A stretch of DNA of 47,832 bases from an uncultured Alphaproteobacteria bacterium. Lineage in GTDB: Bacteria; Pseudomonadota; Alphaproteobacteria; Rs-D84. The stretch lies in assembly GCA_946623825.1 (NCBI GenBank), contig CAMORN010000004.1, positions 1-47,832 of the forward strand, written 5' to 3'. Position 1 is the stretch's first letter; each line of letters begins with the position of its first letter. The notes below the pieces were generated by a model. The model made no database searches and was not told the DNA's origin. It saw only the letters and a list, made by a program, of their open reading frames with translations. Positions 15,994-24,366 of this stretch are shown here, piece by piece. The position numbers and the translations under genes are program-made.

Positions 15994-17718
15994 ATGAAAA
16001 AATTATTAGCTTTTTTATTTGCGATATTTTGTCCGCTGTCTGTGATGGCGTTGGAATCTATTGATATTTTATCTGATGAAGATGCTGCCGTTTATCAACA
16101 GATATTTTTGTTGCAAGACAAAGAAAAAATTGATTCAGCAAAAAAACTTGAAAGTAAATTAATGGATAAATCTTTAATGCACGAAGTTTTATATCAAAGA
16201 TTTATTTCAAAAACATATCATACCCGCGGCACAGAATTACAAAGTTGGATGAACAAATATTATGATATGCCGGGGGCAGAAAGATTATCAAAAATAGCAA
16301 AGATAAAACAAGTATCTGTAAAAAAACCTGATTTGCCAAATGTTTTAACGGGTAAAGAATATATTGAAACAGCACAATCTGAAACATGGACTGTGAAAAA
16401 TTATACTGGAAATGCAGCCAAAAAAATTGACAAGTTTAAAAAGGCTATTCGTTCTGGTTCGTCCAAAAGTGCGCGTTTGATATTGGAAGACAGATTTTTT
16501 AAAGCAAAAATAACATCTGCTGATTATGGTCGTTTGGCGGGGCGTTTATCATATTTATATTACACAAATGGTGAATATGAATTAGCAAAAAAATGGGGTT
16601 TTGTTTCTTCTGATGAAAAATCTGAATATGGTTTATGGACAATGGGATTGGTCTATTTCAAGGAAGCTAAATACAAAGAAAGTGAAAAATATTTTGCACA
16701 AATATTGAATCTGAATCAGATAAATAACGCCCGTAAAACAGAGGCTGCTTTCTGGGCTGGTCGTGCCGCATATGTAAGTGGTGAAAAAAGTGAAGCAAAA
16801 AAATATTGGAAAATTGCTTCCTCTTATCCGATGTCTTTTTATGGCGCACTTGCATCCAGTATGTTAGATGATGGACCAGATTATGTTTTTTATGACCAAG
16901 AATGTTCCGATGAAGATATAATTGAATTACGCAAAAATAAATATGGAAAACTTGCACTTGAATTAATTCAAGTTGGGCGTAAGGAAAGGGCTGAACAATA
17001 TTTAAAATACCTTGTTACATCTAAATCATCTGATCAAACATTGCATGCTGTGAATGCAGTATCTTCGTTGTATGGTTTGCCACGTGTTTCTATATTGGTT
17101 TCGGGTGTTATGCACGACAGGGGTGTTTTAGAAATAAATGATGATATTATTTATTCTGCACAATATCCATTACCAGATTGGGAACCAATGGGTGGTTGGT
17201 CTATTGATCGTGCATTGTTATTGGCAATCACAAAACAGGAAAGTGGTTTTAAAACAAATGCTAAATCTGGGGCGGGTGCAAATGGTTTGATGCAAATCAT
17301 GCCAAATACCGCAAAACGTGTTGCACGTAAAAACGATGTTAAAATGTCTGAAATTGATATGTCTAATCCGGAACACAATATGTTTTTGGGACAACAATAT
17401 ATTGTTGATTTATTACAACACCCAATGATTCAAAATAATATTATAAAAATGTTGGTTGCATATAATGCAGGTATGGGTCATTTGGTTAAATTTGAAAAAA
17501 CATTTAATACATCTGATCCTTTGTTGTTCATAGAAAGTTTTCCTATATATGAAACAAGAAATTATATTAAACGCGTTATGTCTAATTTATGGTTGTACCG
17601 TGCCAGATTAAATCAACCTTTGACGGCATTGAAAGAATTGGCAGATGGTGAATGGCCTCTTTACAACAGCGAAGATGAATATGTTCAAAATCAAATAATA
17701 AACAGATTATCTTTGTAA
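15994..17718 (+). CDS. slt: Soluble lytic murein transglycosylase (Slt70-like)
   Basis: The 574-aa product has a signal peptide (MKKLLAFLFAIFCPLSVMAL) and then an alpha-helical solenoid. TPR-like pairs include YTNGEYELAKKWGF and YFKEAKYKESEKYFAQIL. A C-terminal Slt catalytic domain follows. The catalytic glutamate is Glu416 in AITKQESGF. The usual downstream motifs GLMQIMPNTAKRVA, NPEHNMFLGQQYI and LVAYNAGMG are present. The enzyme cleaves peptidoglycan glycan strands in the periplasm to give 1,6-anhydro ends. It starts 2 nt after nrdR and ends 7 nt before rnhB, so the four genes nrdR-slt-rnhB-pgk form one tight unit. Confidence 0.93.
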   Translation: MKKLLAFLFAIFCPLSVMALESIDILSDEDAAVYQQIFLLQDKEKIDSAKKLESKLMDKSLMHEVLYQRFISKTYHTRGTELQSWMNKYYDMPGAERLSKIAKIKQVSVKKPDLPNVLTGKEYIETAQSETWTVKNYTGNAAKKIDKFKKAIRSGSSKSARLILEDRFFKAKITSADYGRLAGRLSYLYYTNGEYELAKKWGFVSSDEKSEYGLWTMGLVYFKEAKYKESEKYFAQILNLNQINNARKTEAAFWAGRAAYVSGEKSEAKKYWKIASSYPMSFYGALASSMLDDGPDYVFYDQECSDEDIIELRKNKYGKLALELIQVGRKERAEQYLKYLVTSKSSDQTLHAVNAVSSLYGLPRVSILVSGVMHDRGVLEINDDIIYSAQYPLPDWEPMGGWSIDRALLLAITKQESGFKTNAKSGAGANGLMQIMPNTAKRVARKNDVKMSEIDMSNPEHNMFLGQQYIVDLLQHPMIQNNIIKMLVAYNAGMGHLVKFEKTFNTSDPLLFIESFPIYETRNYIKRVMSNLWLYRARLNQPLTALKELADGEWPLYNSEDEYVQNQIINRLSL

Positions 17719-17725
17719 AAATAAA

Positions 17726-18352
17726 ATGAAAAAAATTCCAGATTTTTCAATTGAAAAAAATTGTGGTTATAAAATCATAGCTGGTGCAGATGAAGCAGGG
17801 CGGGGACCTTTGTGTGGGCCGGTTGTTGCGGGTGCTGTTATTTTCAAGAAATATGATTTTGATGATATGCCATTAATTACAGATTCAAAAAAGATGTCTG
17901 AAAAACAACGTGAAATTGCGTATAATTGGATAACAAATAATCCAAATATTATTTGGTCTGTTGCACAATGCAGTGCGCAAGAAATAGATGAATTAAATAT
18001 ATTAAATGCGTCTATGACGGCGATGAAACGTGCAATTGAAAAATTATCAATCCAGCCTGAATATTGTTTAATAGACGGTAATAAAGTGCCAACTGGTTTA
18101 ATTGGCAAAGCGGTTGTAAAAGGCGATGCAACATCCGTTTCAATTGCTGCGGCATCTATAATTGCAAAACAAACGCGTGATAAAATTATGCGTGAATTGG
18201 CTTTGAAATATCCACAATATTGTTGGGATAAAAATGCCGGATACCCAACACAACAACATTTGCAAGCAATTGAAAAATATGGTATAAATGAACATTATAG
18301 AAAAACTTATCGTCCTGTGAAAGAAAGGATAGAAAAAAATGACAATGCGTAA
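17726..18352 (+). CDS. rnhB: Ribonuclease HII
   Basis: This is a 208-aa RNase HII with IAGADEAGRGPLCGPVVAGA (catalytic Asp22 and Glu23), DSKKMSEKQRE, LIDGNKVP and GDATSVSIAAASIIAKQTRD. It removes ribonucleotides and RNA primers from RNA-DNA hybrids. In several alphaproteobacteria rnhB lies next to ccrM; here nrdR and slt are between them and the orientation differs. The 3' end overlaps pgk by 14 nt. Confidence 0.95.
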   Translation: MKKIPDFSIEKNCGYKIIAGADEAGRGPLCGPVVAGAVIFKKYDFDDMPLITDSKKMSEKQREIAYNWITNNPNIIWSVAQCSAQEIDELNILNASMTAMKRAIEKLSIQPEYCLIDGNKVPTGLIGKAVVKGDATSVSIAAASIIAKQTRDKIMRELALKYPQYCWDKNAGYPTQQHLQAIEKYGINEHYRKTYRPVKERIEKNDNA

Positions 18353-19535
18353 AATTTCTGATTTAAACAAACAAGATTTAATTGGTAAATATGTTTTACT
18401 GCGCGATGATTTTAATGTTCAAATTGTTGATGGTAAAATCACAGATTCTTTTCGTATAGATAAATCTGTGCCAACAATAAATTATTTGAAAGAAAATGGC
18501 GCACGTGTTGTTATTTGTGCGCATCTGGGACGACCAAAGGGCGAATACAACAAAAATTTATCATTACAGATTGTTGCTGATTATATGAATATCCCGTTTG
18601 TTCATGATTGTCTTGAAAAAGATTTTTTACATGGAATGAAAAATGGTGATGTTGTTTTGTTGGAAAATTTGCGTTTCTATGATGGTGAAGAAAAAAATGA
18701 AGATGATTTTGCTAAGAAATTATCACAGGGTTTTGATTTATATGTAAATGATGGTTTTGCTGTATCACACAGAAAAGCAGCAAGTGTTTCTGGAATCACG
18801 AAATATTTACCTTCTTTTGCGGGTATGTTGTTGGTACAAGAAATTGAAAATTTAACAAACATTATGCAACACCCAAAAAGACCATTGTTGGTTTTTGTTG
18901 GTGGGGGCAAGGTTTCTACAAAATTGCGTTTATTAAAAAGGCTGGTTACCATTGCAGACAAATTGGTTATTGGTGGTGCAATGGGAACAACATTTAATTA
19001 TGCACGTGGATACAATGTTGGAAATTCTCTGTATGAACCAGATATGAAACAAGATGCGCTGGATATTATAAATATGGCCCAAGAAAACAATTGTGAATTA
19101 TATTTCCCATTAGACAAGGGTGTTGGAAAAAGTTTTTCAAGTGATGAAATCAGAATAAATAAATCAATAGATAATATTGATGATGATGATGTCATCATGG
19201 ACGATGGTGATAAAACCATATCCAGAAATGCAGAATTATTAAAAGATGCAAAAACAGTTATATGGAACGGACCTTTTGGTGTGACAGAATGGGGTGAAAA
19301 ATGGGGTAAGGCATCTTTTGAATTTGCAAAAACATTGGCACAATATACGCGTGAACATAAAATAGAAAGTATAGTTGGTGGTGGCGACAGTGTTTCTGTG
19401 TTAAACGTTTGTGATATTATGCAAGACATCAACTATGTGTCAACCGGTGGTGGTGCTTTTCTTGAATTTATCCAAGGGGATATTTTGCCTGGAATTGATG
19501 CTTTGGTGGAAAATAATATCGAATTAGACTTGTAA
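18339..19535 (+). CDS. pgk: Phosphoglycerate kinase
   Basis: At 398 aa this is full length. It has LLRDDFNVQI, the substrate-binding AHLGRPKGEYN, LLENLRFYDGEE, DLYVNDGFAVSHRKAAS, then VFVGGGKVSTKL (more often GGAKVSTK) and the C-terminal VGGGDSVSVLN. The enzyme interconverts 1,3-bisphosphoglycerate and 3-phosphoglycerate with ATP formation. The ATG at 18339 overlaps rnhB by 14 nt and has AAAGGA upstream; a second in-frame ATG at 18345 is a possible alternative. Some glycolytic capacity is implied, in line with nifJ acting on pyruvate. Confidence 0.96.
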   Translation: MTMRKISDLNKQDLIGKYVLLRDDFNVQIVDGKITDSFRIDKSVPTINYLKENGARVVICAHLGRPKGEYNKNLSLQIVADYMNIPFVHDCLEKDFLHGMKNGDVVLLENLRFYDGEEKNEDDFAKKLSQGFDLYVNDGFAVSHRKAASVSGITKYLPSFAGMLLVQEIENLTNIMQHPKRPLLVFVGGGKVSTKLRLLKRLVTIADKLVIGGAMGTTFNYARGYNVGNSLYEPDMKQDALDIINMAQENNCELYFPLDKGVGKSFSSDEIRINKSIDNIDDDDVIMDDGDKTISRNAELLKDAKTVIWNGPFGVTEWGEKWGKASFEFAKTLAQYTREHKIESIVGGGDSVSVLNVCDIMQDINYVSTGGGAFLEFIQGDILPGIDALVENNIELDL

Positions 19536-19590
19536 TTTCAGGAAAATAAACTATTTATCTTTTATAAATTTGGCGAATCGGTCATTTTTA

Positions 19591-19599
19591 TGGTATAAT
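19591..19599 (+). promoter_or_regulatory. Extended -10 promoter of clpP-clpX
   Basis: TGGTATAAT, a perfect TG-n-TATAAT. TTGGCG at 19570-19575 is a weak -35 at 18 nt. An AGAGG ribosome-binding site (19610-19614) follows. No sigma-32-like element is evident. Confidence 0.7.
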
Positions 19600-19621
19600 T
19601 TACTCAAAAAGAGGTCTTTAT

Positions 19622-20203
19622 ATGTCTTTAATCCCTATGGTTATAGAATCTTCACCACGTGGAGAACGTTCATTTGATATTTATTCACGTTTATTGCGCG
19701 ACAGAATTGTTATGATTTCTGGACCAATTGAACCTGCTATGGCAAACACAGTTATTGCGCAATTGTTGTTTTTGGAATCTGAAAACCCAAATGCAGATAT
19801 TTCATTATATATCAATACACCGGGTGGTGATGTGAATGCTGGTTGGGCAATTATGGATACAATGCAATATATTAAACCAAATGTTTCTACAATTGGTATG
19901 GGATTGGTTGCGTCTATGGGGGCTGTATTGTTGGCCGCCGGTGAAAAAGGTAAAAGATATGTTTTGCCAAATACTGAAATTATGATTCATCAACCATCTT
20001 CTGGAACTCAGGGCAAGGTGACGGATATGGAAATTTATATGAATGAAACACAACGCGTAAAGAAAGTTTTGATTAAACAAATGGCTGAATTCACAGGTCG
20101 CAAAGAAAAAGAAGTTTTTGATGCAATGGAACGCGACAATTGGATGAGTGCAGAAGATGCTAAAAAATTTGGATTAATCGACAGCATTTTAGTTCGTAAA
20201 TAA
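19622..20203 (+). CDS. clpP: ATP-dependent Clp protease proteolytic subunit
   Basis: This 193-aa ClpP has the complete triad Ser98 ([14 protein letters not shown]), His123 ([10 protein letters not shown]) and Asp172 ([15 protein letters not shown]). [15 protein letters not shown] is the oxyanion-region strand. The N-terminus ([20 protein letters not shown]) is the usual ClpP lead containing the processed propeptide and the axial-loop region. ClpP forms a barrel of two heptameric rings and degrades substrates fed by ClpX, encoded 19 nt downstream. Confidence 0.97.
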   Translation: MSLIPMVIESSPRGERSFDIYSRLLRDRIVMISGPIEPAMANTVIAQLLFLESENPNADISLYINTPGGDVNAGWAIMDTMQYIKPNVSTIGMGLVASMGAVLLAAGEKGKRYVLPNTEIMIHQPSSGTQGKVTDMEIYMNETQRVKKVLIKQMAEFTGRKEKEVFDAMERDNWMSAEDAKKFGLIDSILVRK

Positions 20204-20222
20204 ATAATTCAAGGTTAAAAAA

Positions 20223-21485
20223 ATGAGTGATGATAAAAAACAGCAGACACCAGATACACCACAACAATTTTGCAGTTTTTGTGGTAAATCTATGTACGAA
20301 GTAAAAAAACTCGTTCGTGGTCGTAATGTTTGTATTTGTGATGAATGTATCAATTTATGTAATGATATTATGGCTGATGATAAAAAAAGTCGTATAAAAA
20401 CAGATGCAGCAACCCTGCCAACACCATCACAAATTTATAAATTCTTGAATGATTATGTTATCGGTCAAGATGATGCAAAGAGAACTTTGTCTGTTGCAGT
20501 GTATAATCATTACAAAAGAAATTCTGCTTCGGTTGCATCAAATGTAGAAATTCAAAAATCAAATATTTTGATGATTGGTTCAACTGGAACTGGTAAAACA
20601 TTGTTTGCACAAACATTGGCTCGCATTTTAGATGTGCCGTTCGCGATTGCTGATGCAACAACTTTGACAGAAGCGGGTTATGTTGGTGATGATGTTGAAT
20701 CTGTTTTGACCCGTTTATTACAAAACGCAAATTTTGATGTGGAACGTGCACAACGCGGAATTATTTATATTGATGAAATAGATAAAATTTCAAGAAAATC
20801 TGAAAACCCATCTTTAACTAGAGATGTTTCTGGCGAAGGTGTACAACAGGCTTTGTTAAAATTAATAGAAGGAACTGTCGCTAATGTTCCTGCTGGTGGT
20901 GGTGGCAGAAAGCACCCAGGCGAAACAACGGTTCAATTAGATACCAGCAAGATTTTATTTATCTGTGGTGGGGCGTTTGACGGTTTAAACAAGATTATCG
21001 CATCAAGAACTGCTGCACGTGCAGGAATAGGTTTTGGAGCAACTGTATCTGATAAAAAAGAACGCGAAGAAAAAGACAGATTAGATGATGTTCAATCAAG
21101 TGACTTGGTCAAATTTGGTATTATTCCAGAATTGATTGGTCGTTTGCCAATTGTAACAACATTAAAACCATTAGACGAAAAAGCATTGGTTAAAATTTTA
21201 ACAGAACCTAAAAATGCAATTGTGAAACAATACGCAGCAATGCTTGAAATGGATGGAATAAAATTAAATGTCACAAAAGATGGTTTGAATGCAATTGCGA
21301 AAATGGCAATAGACAGAAAAACGGGTGCACGTGGTTTGCGTTCTATCTTAGAAAGAATATTATTGCAACCTATGTTTGATGCGCCTGATAAAAAGGGACT
21401 GCAAGAAATAGTCATAGATGCAGATGTTGTAAATGGTAAAAAAGCACCTATGGAAATTTACGTGGAAAGCAAAAAAGCTGCATAA
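20223..21485 (+). CDS. clpX: ATP-dependent Clp protease ATPase subunit ClpX
   Basis: The 420-aa protein has the N-terminal zinc-binding domain with Cys17, Cys20, Cys39 and Cys42. Walker A is GSTGTGKT (119-126), Walker B is [11 protein letters not shown], and [11 protein letters not shown] is the pore-loop region. [17 protein letters not shown] and [14 protein letters not shown] are the C-terminal sensor blocks. ClpX unfolds tagged proteins and passes them to ClpP. In alphaproteobacteria ClpXP also drives cell-cycle regulator turnover, which fits the presence of ccrM. A terminator follows. Confidence 0.97.
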   Translation: MSDDKKQQTPDTPQQFCSFCGKSMYEVKKLVRGRNVCICDECINLCNDIMADDKKSRIKTDAATLPTPSQIYKFLNDYVIGQDDAKRTLSVAVYNHYKRNSASVASNVEIQKSNILMIGSTGTGKTLFAQTLARILDVPFAIADATTLTEAGYVGDDVESVLTRLLQNANFDVERAQRGIIYIDEIDKISRKSENPSLTRDVSGEGVQQALLKLIEGTVANVPAGGGGRKHPGETTVQLDTSKILFICGGAFDGLNKIIASRTAARAGIGFGATVSDKKEREEKDRLDDVQSSDLVKFGIIPELIGRLPIVTTLKPLDEKALVKILTEPKNAIVKQYAAMLEMDGIKLNVTKDGLNAIAKMAIDRKTGARGLRSILERILLQPMFDAPDKKGLQEIVIDADVVNGKKAPMEIYVESKKAA

Positions 21486-21507
21486 TTTAAATTGTAAATA
21501 TTAAAAT

Positions 21508-21538
21508 AAAAAACCGATATTATTATCGGTTTTTTTTA
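21508..21538. terminator. Bidirectional terminator between clpX and a convergent gene
   Basis: AAACCGATA (21511-21519) pairs with TATCGGTTT (21524-21532). T-runs lie on both sides. Confidence 0.9.
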
Positions 21539-21556
21539 TTTTAAATTTTAACTGTA

Positions 21557-23884
21557 TTATTCTGCCGGTTTACAGAATCCCCATAATTTACTTGCACCAG
21601 TTGTGGAATAGAATTTTTCATATAAATATGTAGTTGTTTGTATATCGTCGTGTTTGCCGTCCGTGTTTGTATCTTTCCATGGTATTTCCACCCATGAACC
21701 ACCTAAATCAGAACATTCTGTGGACAAGGCTGCAACAATTTGTTGTTGAACTGTTTTCATTGCATTATCAACATCTGCCAGTAGTGTTTTTGATAATACA
21801 CCAGAATTGTTAGATGGTCGTACGCAATTTTGTAAAGCGTATCTAACCAATTTGTGATACAGTGAACCAATATACGTTTCACCACAAGTAGAATATAAAT
21901 TTGTATTTTCATTATTGCTTGGTTCTTGGGTTCCACCCATGCAAATGTATCCAGCAGGGCATGTATGACATGATGTTGCATTGTTCGAACTATAACACCA
22001 CAGATTTTCTGCATTATATTCACTGCAATTTTCGTCGTTATACAAGAAATAATTAAAATTACAATATTTGTATCTCTTTTTTGCATCGCTTGGTATTTTA
22101 TACACATCATCTGAAGATGTGTATGCTGTTGTTGAAATGGATGAACGATCAAAAGGATTAATCGTCGCCAGATTACACATAGAATTTACAGCATAACGTT
22201 GTTCGCCCGGTGCGTATGCACGACAACCGTATGGGAAAGAGTGTTTAGAATCATTCACAGATACTGCGCAAGTTTTTTTAATAAATGTATCTAATAATTC
22301 AGGGCAAGTTTGTGCAATTGTTGAATCTGTGATTCCTTTCATTGTGTTGACTAAAATTTCAAGACCGTCAGAACCGCGTCCGTATAAATTACTGCAAGTT
22401 GTAAGTTTTTCTTTGCACATTTCTTCGGATAATTCAAGTGTTGTTCCCAATGATATTTCAGATGAATTATCAGAAAAGCCTTTTATTTGTTCTGTTTGTT
22501 TCAGATAACAATCATTTACAACCTTTAAACATTCTGATTTAACATTTTGAATTCTTTTTAATTGCCCCTGTGATATTTCAACGATGGCTTGTCTTAAAAA
22601 TTCGTCCCATACACTTGCAGAATTATCCCTGCATAAATCAAGTGATTTTTGTGCAAATGTTTTTTTGTTATTTAATACAGATAAAACAAGGCTGTTTGTA
22701 GAATTTTTTAACACATCACCCGATAAAGATATTTGATTTTCAAGTTGATAAAATTCTGATGTGTAAATTGGTTCGCCAGTTGTTGCGTTTAAATATTTGC
22801 CTGTCACATCTAAACAATGAATGTAATCTTTGCCACAGGCTGTTTCTTGTGTTAAATCATCACGAACCTTTGCAATACAATCATTCAATGACAAAGAATT
22901 GTGTGCATTATAATTTTCAAGACGTGCTTCTTGCATTTGGTGTCTTGTTGAACGAATAGAAGAATTTGCAGCATTCTTTTTGTTGGTTAGTGCGTTTTCC
23001 AATAAAGCGCAATCATTTTCAATATAAACCCCATATGCAGAAGATACCATTTTTAAATCGGATGCAGAACAACTTGGTTGAACAATTTCTGCGCATTGTT
23101 TATGGACCGCGTTATATAAAGCTTCGCCAGTTAAATCCGCAATATCAGAACCACCAATTAAATCTGTGGTACCCCAAATTGCTTTGTTGTTTGTTGATGT
23201 CGGTTCTTGTAATGATTTCTGTTTTGTGTCATTCAAAACCCCAGAAATATTTCTTAATGCGTTGGCACTACTTGATTTATCTTTTTTGATTGCGCTTTCG
23301 CCCTCAGATGCGCTGCCCATGGCTTTTACTTCTGCAGATGTTTTTGATATGGAATCAATATTTATATCTTGGAAATCTTTTAAACTGTCAGTTGTTTGAG
23401 CCAGTTTCTTTTCTGTGTCTTGAATCTTTTTTAATTTAGAAGAACAAACACATCTTCTGTATGTTTCGTTTTGTGCGGCACAAAATTGATCCATACATGA
23501 AAAATAAGCATCACGACACGCAATGTATGGTTCGCTGAAAGCGATTGTTTTTGTTGTTGATGCAGCGCGCGCAATTTTGTTTTTTGTTTGATTTATATTT
23601 CGCGCAGTTGAAATTTTCCTTGTGCCCGTAGCAGTTCTTGACATCACTGTTTTTTTGTTTGTTGCAGCGCGACCAGTATTAGACACAGTCTTTTTTGCAG
23701 ATTTGTTTGTTGTTGCCCTTGAAGATTTTGTGTCTGTTTTAACAACAGTTTTTTTTGCGGTTGATGTTTGTCGTGCGCTGGTTTCTGATTGACGGGCAGG
23801 GGATTGAGATGTACGAACAGCAGCGTCAGTATTAAAACCGACGCACAAAAACAGTACTGATAAAATCAAACTGATTTTCCTCAT
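21557..23884 (-). CDS. Large secreted cysteine-rich protein (family member 2)
   Basis: The ATG at 23884 gives 775 aa starting MRKISLILSVLFLCVGFNTDA, a signal peptide. A TTG at 23911 is in frame but sits within the predicted -10 box, so it cannot be the start. A Thr/Lys/Ser/Ala-rich spacer precedes C-x6-CMDQFC-x9-C-x-C at Cys123. Family blocks follow: ALYNAVHKQCAE, a coiled-coil-like segment, CGKDYIHC, LDLCRDNSASVWDEFLRQA and CLKVVNDCYLKQ. The C-terminal third differs: it has an array NYFLYNDENC, CHTCPAGYICMGG and CVRPSNNSG, which links it to the protein at 2.9-5.2 kb. The function is unknown. Export and disulfide bonding are inferred. Confidence 0.83.
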   Translation of the reverse strand: MRKISLILSVLFLCVGFNTDAAVRTSQSPARQSETSARQTSTAKKTVVKTDTKSSRATTNKSAKKTVSNTGRAATNKKTVMSRTATGTRKISTARNINQTKNKIARAASTTKTIAFSEPYIACRDAYFSCMDQFCAAQNETYRRCVCSSKLKKIQDTEKKLAQTTDSLKDFQDINIDSISKTSAEVKAMGSASEGESAIKKDKSSSANALRNISGVLNDTKQKSLQEPTSTNNKAIWGTTDLIGGSDIADLTGEALYNAVHKQCAEIVQPSCSASDLKMVSSAYGVYIENDCALLENALTNKKNAANSSIRSTRHQMQEARLENYNAHNSLSLNDCIAKVRDDLTQETACGKDYIHCLDVTGKYLNATTGEPIYTSEFYQLENQISLSGDVLKNSTNSLVLSVLNNKKTFAQKSLDLCRDNSASVWDEFLRQAIVEISQGQLKRIQNVKSECLKVVNDCYLKQTEQIKGFSDNSSEISLGTTLELSEEMCKEKLTTCSNLYGRGSDGLEILVNTMKGITDSTIAQTCPELLDTFIKKTCAVSVNDSKHSFPYGCRAYAPGEQRYAVNSMCNLATINPFDRSSISTTAYTSSDDVYKIPSDAKKRYKYCNFNYFLYNDENCSEYNAENLWCYSSNNATSCHTCPAGYICMGGTQEPSNNENTNLYSTCGETYIGSLYHKLVRYALQNCVRPSNNSGVLSKTLLADVDNAMKTVQQQIVAALSTECSDLGGSWVEIPWKDTNTDGKHDDIQTTTYLYEKFYSTTGASKLWGFCKPAE

Positions 23885-23901
23885 TCCTTTACTTTTTAAT
23901 A

Positions 23902-23931
23902 ATAATATCAAAAATAGATAGTTTTAAGCAA
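23902..23931 (-). promoter_or_regulatory. Extended -10 promoter of the minus-strand cysteine-rich gene
   Basis: On the minus strand TTGCTT (23926-23931), 18 nt, then TG-A-TATTAT (-10 at 23902-23907). Initiation near 23895 would leave only about 11 nt of leader before the ATG at 23884. Confidence 0.6.
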
Positions 23932-23955
23932 GGGTATTTTATAAAAAAATGAAAA

Positions 23956-23985
23956 TAAAAAAATCCACATTTTGTGGATTTTTTA
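23956..23985. terminator. Terminator downstream of infA
   Basis: ATCCACA (23963-23969) and TGTGGAT (23973-23979) pair around a TTT loop. T-runs lie on both strands. It ends infA on the minus strand and shields the promoter of the next gene. Confidence 0.85.
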
Positions 23986-24237
23986 TTATTGATGATTTTG
24001 AGTGCTTTCTGATGAATGTGGTCTTTCAACAAAAGTGATACGACCTTTGTCCAAATCATAAGGTGTCATTTCAACGTGAACCTTTTCACCAACATTGACC
24101 CAAATACGATTTTTGCGCATTTTTCCACAAACTGTTGCTAAAATCATATGACCGTTTTCAAGTTTTACACGAAACATAGTGTTTGGTAATCTTTCTTCAA
24201 CAGTTCCAGAAAAAACAATTACATCATCTTTTGCCAT
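23986..24237 (-). CDS. infA: Translation initiation factor IF-1
   Basis: The 83-aa protein has the S1-type OB fold of IF-1: [19 protein letters not shown], then [20 protein letters not shown] and [22 protein letters not shown]-1 occupies the A site of the small subunit during initiation. The last ~11 residues ([11 protein letters not shown]) extend beyond the usual 72-aa protein. AAGGA lies seven or eight bases before the ATG. It stands between two cysteine-rich secreted-protein genes with no other translation genes around. Confidence 0.94.
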   Translation of the reverse strand: MAKDDVIVFSGTVEERLPNTMFRVKLENGHMILATVCGKMRKNRIWVNVGEKVHVEMTPYDLDKGRITFVERPHSSESTQNHQ

Positions 24238-24311
24238 GTATAAAATCCTTATTTTTGTACTTGAATAATATTATTCGTCATAAAAATAAAAAGCAAGAAG
24301 TTTTTATGTGC

Positions 24312-24340
24312 TTGCAAGAGTCGATGTTTTTTGATAAAAT
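24312..24340 (+). promoter_or_regulatory. Extended -10 promoter of the 24.4-29.1 kb operon
   Basis: TTGCAA (24312-24317), 17 nt, TAAAAT (24335-24340), preceded by TG. A GANTC site (GAGTC, 24318-24322) lies in the spacer, so CcrM methylation could affect it. That is speculation. Confidence 0.7.
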
Positions 24341-24366
24341 ATATACAAAATGTAGGAATGTGTCAC

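Noticed and set aside
23885-23911. TTG at 23911 as the start of family member 2
   Set aside because: The codon is part of the extended -10 box (TTGATATTAT on the minus strand), so it would not be in the mRNA.
24318-24322. GANTC site in a promoter as proof of CcrM control
   Set aside because: GANTC is expected every few hundred bases in such DNA, and other promoters of the family lack it.
24331-24366. TTG at 24331 as the start of family member 3
   Set aside because: It overlaps the -10 element TTGATAAAAT. The ATG at 24367 has a Shine-Dalgarno and a signal peptide.
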